Assembly: GCF_947503385.1 (NCBI RefSeq)
Contig: NZ_CANNDO010000003.1
Location: 496,001-560,000, forward strand
DNA from: an uncultured Tateyamaria sp.
Lineage (GTDB): Bacteria > Pseudomonadota > Alphaproteobacteria > Rhodobacterales > Rhodobacteraceae
DNA: 64,000 nt
Reading direction: 5' to 3'
The translations under genes and the position numbers were made by a program. The notes beneath the pieces were generated by a model. That model was not told the origin of the DNA. It did not search any database and saw nothing but the letters and a program-made list of their open reading frames with translations. Position 1 is the stretch's first letter. Each line of letters starts with the position of its first letter. Below are positions 25,926 through 33,821 of the stretch, in pieces.

Positions 25926-28686
25926 CGAACACCCCCTTGATCGGCACAACCGCAGCAATCGGTTTTTGCCAATAAGACCTTGCGATACTGGCCGAACTTC
26001 GCGCAGACCCCCAAAGGTCCAGCGTGGCACCCTGTGGTTTCGCAAGCTCCTGCCCGGACTGAATGTACCCCGCGCCGTCCCGTTCCAGATGGGAAAAACT
26101 CAGTTCGTCCCAGTTTGTCAGGGACGACCGTCTCTGCGCACGCTGGCGCGTCGAACGGCTTCCCACGTCGAGGCCAAAGCGCAACCGGCCCGGAGGTTCG
26201 AGAATGACGAAGAATGCCCTGTTCAGACGGCTGTCGTGCAGCAACCAATCAAGCGAAACGTCAAACCCGTAATAGGCCAGCCCGGTGCCCAGCTTGCCGG
26301 AAAAGGCTGGCAGGAATTTGCGCTGCACGCGCCCGGCTTCCCAAGTGTCCGCTTTCGTTGAGATGTCGATGCGCAGCACGGGTTCATCCAGTTTCCGGAC
26401 AACCGCCCCTTTGATGAGCACAACCAAGGACGGGTTTCCGTTGTCATTGATAGGACTGTGCTGACGTCCCAATGGCGCGGCCCAGTGCGTTATGGCGCCG
26501 ATGTCGTCCTGGGCGGGATCGTGTCTTGGCGCGCCCCGGTTCCAAAAGCGCGGCAAAACAGTGCCGCGCATATCGGTGGGAAAGCCGCGCCAGCGCAATT
26601 CTTGGTTCACTTCGTGGTTGGCACCCAGCAACACCGCTTCGACGAATGCGCGATTTTCCTCAAAAAAGGCGATGGTGTCGTCTGGCATGTCCCGGAGACC
26701 TGCCATGAAAGCGCCCGGTTCGCGCTTCAACAAGTAATCCACCAGCGGAACAGGCAGACGCGGGTCACGGAAAATCGCACCACCCGCGCGCACCTCTCGT
26801 TCGCTACGACCAGTGATACGGAAATCGGCCTTGAGCCGTGGCAAGGCCCGCAAACGATCGGACAAAATTTGCTTTAGCGGTTCAGAAGCAAAGGGTTTCA
26901 CGCCAATCTTGGTCGTTTTGCGTGCGACGGGGCGGACCTCGGCGGCATTGCGCAACAGGCCCGCCGCACCAAGCCGGTCAATGGCGAGGCGGCGATTGCG
27001 TTTTTGCAGGCGCAATTCGGCGACATCCAGCGCCGATCCGGGACGTCTTGTGCCCGCGGCAGAGGGCGTCTGATCTCCCGGTATCTGCGGGGCGCGCAAG
27101 GCACGGCCAGTTTCAGGCGTGCGCGTTTGCACACGCGCACCGATGCGCCGCAAGTCGCGACTAGTATAGGATTGCGGCGCACCACGCGCCTCAAGATACG
27201 CGCCAACACTCTGGCCAATTTCAAATCCCGGCAGGGCGTCCGTTTGGGACTCTTCGCCCATTCGCGCGTAGGGAAAAAACGGCTCTGAAAGACTGACCGC
27301 CACGTCCGCTGCCACGGCGTCGAACCGGCGCGAGACTGTCCGCTCGACCAATGCCTCTGCGGTTTGGAGACGTTGCAGGGCGCGGTTGGCTTCCACCATT
27401 TCCGCGTATTGATCCCAAGCGGAGGCCATTAATTCTTCCTGATTGTCGCGCACACAGGCGGCTCCAAGCTGAGCGGCGAGACGAAAACGCGGATCAAGGT
27501 TGATCTCTTCGGCCCAGCGGTCGGCAGCAGGCGTAATCTCCGGGCGCTTCAAATAGCGAAAGCCGTAAGGCGGCAACCCCACAAGAGGGTAGTCTTCCGC
27601 TTCTTTCACCGCCGCCTCGGCAGGTTCAAGGGTGCCACCTGTCGCTGCCTCTGGGCTTTCGGATTTTTGCGTTTCGCCTGCGATCACCTGATTGAGCGCA
27701 AAGGCGGTTGCGGCCTTGAGCCGGTCCGTGGCCGGATTTTCGCCTACTTCTGCCCCTGTCGGTTTCAGTGCGGTCTGTTTGGCCGCAGGTGAAGTGGCAG
27801 GAAACACTGTCTGGAAGTATCCGGGCACATCGATGCGGAAGGTGTCCCCCGCAGCCAAAGCGTCCGCTTCCCGGTCATCGAGTGAGCGAAGTTGTTCCAG
27901 CAGCGCTTCGAGGTTCAGCCCTTCATCCGTTCGAAAACTGCTGGAGGCATAGTAAGGCAATGTCACTGGCGGGCTGTCTGCGGCCACAGACCATGCCGGA
28001 TCGGTCGGGTCGCTCGGCTGTTGCAGCGGGTCTAGACCCAAGCCCGCCTTGCGCCCGCTTTCGTATGCCGGCACGATAAACAAAGAATAACGGGTTAACG
28101 GTTTCAGCCTGCGTGGGCAAATCAATCTGGAAAACCCGCTGTCTGGATTGGATCGCAGCGCGGCAGCCGCCGCTGTCTCACTTGCAGCGGAATTCATCTG
28201 GACATGCGCGTCCGCCCAGCGCCCCTCCGGGTCGGGCAATGATGTAGCCGGATTGTAAACCAGCACCTTGTTGCAAGGTGCCGTGCCACGCCCCAATCGT
28301 TCGAATTCGTCATCCGTGAGCGCAATCAAAACGATCCATGGGGCAATGTTCTCGATTGGCTGTGAAGTATCCGATTGCCATCCGTTGCCCAGCGAAAAGC
28401 GCCATGGCAAATCCGGACTGCGAAACTCGACAAACGGAAAATAGTCCGGTTCGAAATCGGTAATCCCTGCAACAGGTTCAAAACGGGCAATCTCGGTATC
28501 ATTGATGCCGATCACATCACCGGGACCCCGGAAGCGGGCGGACACGGGAACGGCACTGCCCTCGTCACCATCGGGCGAGGTGATCTGGACGCCGTATTCC
28601 GCACGCAGACGTCCATCCTCTTCGACTTGGGCTCCGGCGACGGCGCCCAACTGAAGATTGGGGAAGAAACGAAAGCTGCTTGGCAT
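25915..28686 (-). CDS. Large conserved protein of unknown function (gene 4 of operon)
   Basis: I choose the ATG at 28686 (923 residues): it has AGAGGA about 8 bases upstream, better than the alternative at 28713. The N-terminal region is beta-rich and holds FEPDYFPFVEF with PDLPWRF near residues 81-97. A later segment WRGFPTDMRGTVLPRFW (about 698-714) is followed by VVLIKGAVVRKL. I recall both patterns from uncharacterised proteins of actinobacteria and myxobacteria. A Glu/Ala-rich linker lies near residues 340-360. There is no signal peptide. The stop overlaps the next gene by 11 bp. The motifs suggest an old, widespread family whose function is not known to me. Confidence 0.75.
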   Translation of the reverse strand: MPSSFRFFPNLQLGAVAGAQVEEDGRLRAEYGVQITSPDGDEGSAVPVSARFRGPGDVIGINDTEIARFEPVAGITDFEPDYFPFVEFRSPDLPWRFSLGNGWQSDTSQPIENIAPWIVLIALTDDEFERLGRGTAPCNKVLVYNPATSLPDPEGRWADAHVQMNSAASETAAAAALRSNPDSGFSRLICPRRLKPLTRYSLFIVPAYESGRKAGLGLDPLQQPSDPTDPAWSVAADSPPVTLPYYASSSFRTDEGLNLEALLEQLRSLDDREADALAAGDTFRIDVPGYFQTVFPATSPAAKQTALKPTGAEVGENPATDRLKAATAFALNQVIAGETQKSESPEAATGGTLEPAEAAVKEAEDYPLVGLPPYGFRYLKRPEITPAADRWAEEINLDPRFRLAAQLGAACVRDNQEELMASAWDQYAEMVEANRALQRLQTAEALVERTVSRRFDAVAADVAVSLSEPFFPYARMGEESQTDALPGFEIGQSVGAYLEARGAPQSYTSRDLRRIGARVQTRTPETGRALRAPQIPGDQTPSAAGTRRPGSALDVAELRLQKRNRRLAIDRLGAAGLLRNAAEVRPVARKTTKIGVKPFASEPLKQILSDRLRALPRLKADFRITGRSEREVRAGGAIFRDPRLPVPLVDYLLKREPGAFMAGLRDMPDDTIAFFEENRAFVEAVLLGANHEVNQELRWRGFPTDMRGTVLPRFWNRGAPRHDPAQDDIGAITHWAAPLGRQHSPINDNGNPSLVVLIKGAVVRKLDEPVLRIDISTKADTWEAGRVQRKFLPAFSGKLGTGLAYYGFDVSLDWLLHDSRLNRAFFVILEPPGRLRFGLDVGSRSTRQRAQRRSSLTNWDELSFSHLERDGAGYIQSGQELAKPQGATLDLWGSARSSASIARSYWQKPIAAVVPIKGVFDGR

Positions 28687-28702
28687 GTCCGGTGTCCTCT
28701 GC

Positions 28703-31700
28703 TCAGGCCGCACTCAGGTAATCGGCGACGGCGGCGTTAATGCCGGGTTCGGCGGCACGCTGTTCTTTGGTTATGCGGGACAGGGTTTGCGTGCCGCGCT
28801 TTGCTTGTGCGTCGAGAATATCGAGCCGGTCATCCGGCGCCTTACCTGCGAGATTGTCGGTAACGCTGCCGGGCACAAATGCTTCTGCACGCATCTTGAC
28901 CCCGTCACGCACAGACGGGAGCGTGGCGGCTGCGCCACTTTGAGCGGTGCGGCCATAGGCGAACTGATCCGCCAGCTTTCCAAATTCGACCTTGGAAAAC
29001 GCATCGAGCGGTTTGAATTTGCTGCTGTCGCGTTCGCCGACCATTATCACCTCGTATTCGTAACTTTCGCCGATGCTGGCCCCTTTGATGGCAGCACCGC
29101 TGTCGGTGATCTCTACCCCAGCCTTATGTACTTCCATGCTGGGCGCACGCAGGCGTTCGGACCGAGATGCCTCAAAATAGTGGGCACGCACGAAATCGTC
29201 GGTGACGTCCGACTGGGGCAATGCGTTGCCATCCTGCAAAAGGACGATATCCAGCCGTTTTGCCCCCGAAATCTGTGCTTCGCCCAGCTTTTCCAAAGAG
29301 ATGTCGAGTGGCAGCGCTGTCTGGGTCAGTTGGAGGGTGCCCAGTGGTTCGATCAGCACCTCATCAGTCTGCCGGAAGGTGATGCGGCCCGCCGCATCGC
29401 CCTGCCCTGCCCCGGCACTCAGCGCAGACACCGCGCCAAGCGCTTCACGCAGTTTTTCTACTGCCGATGTGACGTTCGCGGGGGCGGCCTGTTCGCGCCC
29501 AAACGTACAGGTCACGCCGAACCGGACCTTGACCTTGCACACTTTGACCCACACCTCGCCCGAGATGAAGAAAGGGTTGGGTCCGCGCATGGACAGGGCA
29601 AAGTAAAGCGCCGCCTTCACCTTGCCATTGACCATAAGGGAAATGCCGCCATCAACATCAACGATGAACGAAAACGGATTAAAATAGATAAGCGCATCGA
29701 AGCCGATATGCCCTTCGGCAGAGACCCGCCCCAAGATCGGGAACTTTGGACCTTGCGCAAAAAGCTCGGCCCGGGCACCGAACATCAGAGCGTTTTGCGT
29801 CTGAGCGAAATACGATGAAATGGTCAAACGCACGTCGTCGCCCGGTTGGCCAAAGCCTGCGGACAGGCGGCGCAGTTCAGATAGATTATCAGGCCGCGGA
29901 TATAGCGGGTGCAAGCCGCCAAATGACGCAATCTGGAAGATACCGGGACCCCAGCCGGTGCGGATCGCCACGTCACCGGTGATGGTAAAGAACAGCACCC
30001 GCGATCCTTCGAGCGTGGCGTCAAAGTCGATCCGGCCCGCGGCAAAGTCGATGACACCAAAAAAGCTGAGCTGGAGCATGACGAGGGCGTGTTCTTCGTC
30101 GGGAAGCACCAGCTTGACCGAACCAAGGATCACAAGACGCGGCTGGTTTCCGACTTCGATCACCACGCCAAGTGTGATGTGGAAAATCGTCGGCACACCA
30201 TAGCTGATCCGGGCTACGGGTCCGGCAAAGTGTTGTCCCGGAGCCACCGGCATGATTGCCGCCATATCGTCAAGGATTTGCGGCGCATCCTCGATTGGAT
30301 TGGCCGGGAACAGCAGATCGTCAAGCCGCCCATCAAACAGCACATCCCGCATTGCATCCGTGTCGAGCGTTCGGTTGATCCCCAGAACGCCACCGCATCC
30401 GGTCAGGAAGAAACCTGCCGCCAAGGGCACACTGAAATCAAGGAACACGGACGCCGCAAATGAAAATCCGTCGCGCCCATCCGGGAGTTCGGTGCTGAGC
30501 AACGCGAATGCGGACAGGCCGTAATTGATCTTTGACAATTTGAAGCTGAGCGCCAGCGCACCGCGATAGCTGCTGCCCACATCTTCAAGATGTGGCAGCG
30601 GTGCGTCCTTGATGACAAGACCACCACCCGTGATCGGAGTGAAATCCAGCGATGCACCATACCCTGTCGGCGCTTTGAAAGACGGGCGCGCGTCCAGAGC
30701 ACCAAAATTTCCCGGTGCATCTTCGGGCGTGGGTACGAGATCGACCTGTACACCCATCTCCTCAAAGTACAGAAAAATCGGGCCGAGGCTAAATGATCCG
30801 GTTAGCGCGGCAAAGCTGCCGAACCCGGTTGTGCCCGCCCATCCGGCTATCGTGATGCTGTCGAGGTAAAAGGGACGCAGCTCCGCTTCGATGGGCACCG
30901 TCACCTCAAGGCCCACGCCCCCGTCAAAAGACCAGCCGTCGCGGCTGGACCATGTGGCACTGAAGCCGCCAAACACTTCGACCTCTGTGTCACCGAGAAT
31001 AAAATTCACCAAACCATCGCCGCCCTCTGCGGCGGCAATCCGCAATGCAAGGGCGTCGGCCAGATCGAGTGTCACGCGCATCTCGGGCGGATTGGTTTCC
31101 ACAAGCACGGTCGCCGCGAACCTGTCCAGACGCAGGTGGCTGGCGTCGCGTGCTCCGGCAATGACCCAACCCGTTTCGCCCGCCGCGTTGACTGGCGCAC
31201 CGGAGAGGCGCGCGACGACGTTTGCGTCAACCGCGCCCTGCCCGGTCAGCAATTCTGGCCCGGACGGGTAATAAGCAAACCCCGCCCCACCCGCAGCCTC
31301 CCCCGAGGCCGTCAGTTCGAAACTGATATCATCAGCGAAAACCTGCGGCGGCAGATTGAACCCGCCGCTCAGAACCGGCAGCACGGCGAGCCCCGAAGGT
31401 GTGTCCACATTGGGCCGGGTCGCCCCCGTCATGACCAGTGACAACAACGCCTGAACTGTGGCACCCCCCGCACCCGGCAAAGACGTGCTGCCCGCCAGCA
31501 ACCTCCCGTCAAGGGCCTGTGTCTGTGCATTGGGTGCCCGGTTGCCCAGCGCCTGCGTAACAATACCGGGTGTCTGAACAACGCGGGCACGAAAGCCGAA
31601 CGCATGTAACAGAACAGCCAGCGCGCTGATGAACCCGTTCGCATTGAACGCGTCGCCCCCAAAGGACCAAGTGTCCGCAATCTGGGCAGGTGGGTTGCGC

Positions 31701-32206
31701 AGCAAAAGTCCGGTCGCCTCCCAATCCAAACGTTCGCGCGGTAGCTGGCCTGCGCCGCGGGGGATCCGTTCGACCGCACCGCCTAAGGCGAGAAATGCCT
31801 TGGCCACAGGCAAGAAATCATCAAGCCAGATCAGCAGCAAATACCCCGGCAGCTCTCGCCCCAGGCGGCGCCATGTAGCCGCTTGTGTCAGCGTCCCGGA
31901 CAATGACTGAATCTGACTGGTGTCCACCGTGGCAAGACTGGCCAGCGCATCAAGGACAACAGTCACGAGATCAAACAGCTCTTGTTCCGTTATACCGTTA
32001 CCTGCGGCGTCGTCCTGTGCCTCGGCGAGGATTGCACGCAGGTCCTGTGCGACTGGCAGAATGTCCTGCACGACCGTGTGGTGCGCCGCCGTCAACGGAA
32101 GATCGACACCCAGATCGCTCATCAGGCTTTGCAGCGAGTCCACATCCTCCAACGCCTCAAGCAGTGGGGCAAAGAACTGGGCCATGATCTCAAACGTATT
32201 CGCCAT
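28703..32206 (-). CDS. DUF6603-like giant beta-rich protein (gene 3 of operon)
   Basis: The start shares one base with the preceding stop (TGATG at 32208-32204), giving 1167 residues. Residues 1-150 are helical and acidic. From about 300 to 950 the protein is a long series of amphipathic beta strands rich in Gly, Phe and Asp, with FLTGCGGVLGINRTLD near residue 605 and LFPANPIEDAPQIL near 635. This resembles, from memory, the DUF6603 family of large bacterial and fungal proteins of unknown function. It could form an elongated beta structure such as a fibre, sheet or lipid groove. A Lys/Glu-rich region with a possible coiled coil ends it. No signal peptide is seen. Confidence 0.75.
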   Translation of the reverse strand: MANTFEIMAQFFAPLLEALEDVDSLQSLMSDLGVDLPLTAAHHTVVQDILPVAQDLRAILAEAQDDAAGNGITEQELFDLVTVVLDALASLATVDTSQIQSLSGTLTQAATWRRLGRELPGYLLLIWLDDFLPVAKAFLALGGAVERIPRGAGQLPRERLDWEATGLLLRNPPAQIADTWSFGGDAFNANGFISALAVLLHAFGFRARVVQTPGIVTQALGNRAPNAQTQALDGRLLAGSTSLPGAGGATVQALLSLVMTGATRPNVDTPSGLAVLPVLSGGFNLPPQVFADDISFELTASGEAAGGAGFAYYPSGPELLTGQGAVDANVVARLSGAPVNAAGETGWVIAGARDASHLRLDRFAATVLVETNPPEMRVTLDLADALALRIAAAEGGDGLVNFILGDTEVEVFGGFSATWSSRDGWSFDGGVGLEVTVPIEAELRPFYLDSITIAGWAGTTGFGSFAALTGSFSLGPIFLYFEEMGVQVDLVPTPEDAPGNFGALDARPSFKAPTGYGASLDFTPITGGGLVIKDAPLPHLEDVGSSYRGALALSFKLSKINYGLSAFALLSTELPDGRDGFSFAASVFLDFSVPLAAGFFLTGCGGVLGINRTLDTDAMRDVLFDGRLDDLLFPANPIEDAPQILDDMAAIMPVAPGQHFAGPVARISYGVPTIFHITLGVVIEVGNQPRLVILGSVKLVLPDEEHALVMLQLSFFGVIDFAAGRIDFDATLEGSRVLFFTITGDVAIRTGWGPGIFQIASFGGLHPLYPRPDNLSELRRLSAGFGQPGDDVRLTISSYFAQTQNALMFGARAELFAQGPKFPILGRVSAEGHIGFDALIYFNPFSFIVDVDGGISLMVNGKVKAALYFALSMRGPNPFFISGEVWVKVCKVKVRFGVTCTFGREQAAPANVTSAVEKLREALGAVSALSAGAGQGDAAGRITFRQTDEVLIEPLGTLQLTQTALPLDISLEKLGEAQISGAKRLDIVLLQDGNALPQSDVTDDFVRAHYFEASRSERLRAPSMEVHKAGVEITDSGAAIKGASIGESYEYEVIMVGERDSSKFKPLDAFSKVEFGKLADQFAYGRTAQSGAAATLPSVRDGVKMRAEAFVPGSVTDNLAGKAPDDRLDILDAQAKRGTQTLSRITKEQRAAEPGINAAVADYLSAA

Positions 32207-33819
32207 CAGCTGCCCCCTCCCGGACGAAGGCTTGCCAAAAAGGCGATACCTTGATTGATCCAACTCCCGCCTTCTTCGACGATGCCCATGGAAACGCTAA
32301 ACTTGGGCATCGTCTCCAGCGCTTGATCGCTGAGTTCCAGTGCCATGCGAGCCGCCGCGATCCGGTACGCGGCAGAGGTCGGCGGCAGCAATGTTTCGAG
32401 CACATCACGCTGCGCCTGACTAATAATGTTTAAATCTTTCAAAGTATCGGGGGTCAGATCTGCCATCGGCAGACGCCGGACGGTTTTGTCACCTTCGTGT
32501 TTTCGCAAAACCTGATTGTTTATGGCATGCATCAACTGCTCGCCGATCTCATTGGAGTACTCGACGACCTCGTCGGGCGCCGGATGCGTGCGCAGGATGT
32601 TGATCGTGTCCTGCAACACTGTCGCGCGGTGGTTCAGAACCTCCCGCATCAGCTCTTTGGCGCGGTTTATCAGCTGAAGCCCCGTTAACGCCCCGGGAAA
32701 CACCTCATCAGCGCGACCCGGCAGGTTGCGCGCCTGATTTCCGATTGTCACAAATGGGCTGTCCCCGTGGCGGATAAAATGCCAGAAGTCGAACGCAAAG
32801 CTGTAGCCACCGTCAAACAGCGCGCCGACCCCATCACCACCTTCATTCCGCGTCGGTCCATGCCAGGGCGGGCGCACATCATCCCCCTGCAACGGCACCT
32901 CGGCCCCCATGCGGCGCGTATCTCCGCACAGCTGGCGGAGGCTTTCGGAACTGCTGCCGGGTGACACCATTGTCCCGAAATCCTTTAACGCCTTGCATTG
33001 AACGACAGAGAACAGCCGCTTGCTGATCCCGTGACCAAGGCTCTTCAATCCGCGATAGACCATTATGTCCGGCCCAAGCGCGCCGTCGGGCATCGGCATG
33101 GACAGCCGCAGGCGGTTTGCGGCATGGCCCAATTCAAGAAGAACCGCGACCACCCGGATTTCGTTAAGCGTGCCCCAACCAAAGCCAGAGCGCATCATGT
33201 AGGTGCCCGTCGCGCTGCTGAAACCGCGCACGTTGTAGAGGTTGCGCTTGAGCACATCTGCGCTGTTATTAACGGCGATCTCAGTGCATTCTTCGTCCAC
33301 GATGGCCGCAACCCGCGCGCAGCCGCGCACAACATCCCGTTGCGAAATCCATCTTGGGGCGTTCAATGCGTGCGTTGGTGTGCGGCGGCGTCTGCCATAG
33401 AGTGCGGCCATGTCGCTCCGCTGCAAATCCGCAAGCGTTCGGTCAGGCGCGACGAGGTTTTTGAGAACCGCAATAAAGTTGTCGCGGTCGATATCGGTGA
33501 ACCCCTCGGAATCCGGCAAAAACTCGCGCCTGAGCCATGCGCGCGCCGCGGCGTCCGTGCCGCCTAGGTTTTCACGAAACAGTCTGGCAGTCGCATCCCA
33601 CGTGGCTGCGGGCCCTGCGTCTTGAAATAAGATCCTGACCATTTCTGGGAACCGTGCGCCACGCTGTAGGTGCACCACCCGGTCCGCCAATTCGTCATAG
33701 TCGAGGCCCAACTGGCCCAGTTGCATCCGAACCGCATATGGCAAGCGCAGCAATTCGTTCGGGATTTGGCCGCGATTGCATTGTCGGATGAACCGTGCCG
33801 GCAAAAGGTCAATGCGCAT
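32206..33819 (-). CDS. Unknown protein with nuclease-like E...D...QxK motif (gene 2 of operon)
   Basis: This 537-residue protein starts two bases after the previous stop. Residues 1-130 are helical (GQLGLDYDELADRVV; FTDIDRDNFIAVLKNL). Residues 212-280 contain E220 in a helix (GTLNEIRVVAVLLEL), then D251 after a loop (GALGPDIMVYRG), then a strand SVVQCKAL with Q274 and K276. This order and spacing is that of PD-(D/E)XK nucleases of the Mrr type, which often use Q-x-K. The C-terminal 170 residues are helical and unfamiliar. If active it would cut DNA or RNA. This is motif reading only; a DNA-binding or dead nuclease fold is also possible. Confidence 0.7.
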   Translation of the reverse strand: MRIDLLPARFIRQCNRGQIPNELLRLPYAVRMQLGQLGLDYDELADRVVHLQRGARFPEMVRILFQDAGPAATWDATARLFRENLGGTDAAARAWLRREFLPDSEGFTDIDRDNFIAVLKNLVAPDRTLADLQRSDMAALYGRRRRTPTHALNAPRWISQRDVVRGCARVAAIVDEECTEIAVNNSADVLKRNLYNVRGFSSATGTYMMRSGFGWGTLNEIRVVAVLLELGHAANRLRLSMPMPDGALGPDIMVYRGLKSLGHGISKRLFSVVQCKALKDFGTMVSPGSSSESLRQLCGDTRRMGAEVPLQGDDVRPPWHGPTRNEGGDGVGALFDGGYSFAFDFWHFIRHGDSPFVTIGNQARNLPGRADEVFPGALTGLQLINRAKELMREVLNHRATVLQDTINILRTHPAPDEVVEYSNEIGEQLMHAINNQVLRKHEGDKTVRRLPMADLTPDTLKDLNIISQAQRDVLETLLPPTSAAYRIAAARMALELSDQALETMPKFSVSMGIVEEGGSWINQGIAFLASLRPGGGS

Positions 33820-33821
33820 CG

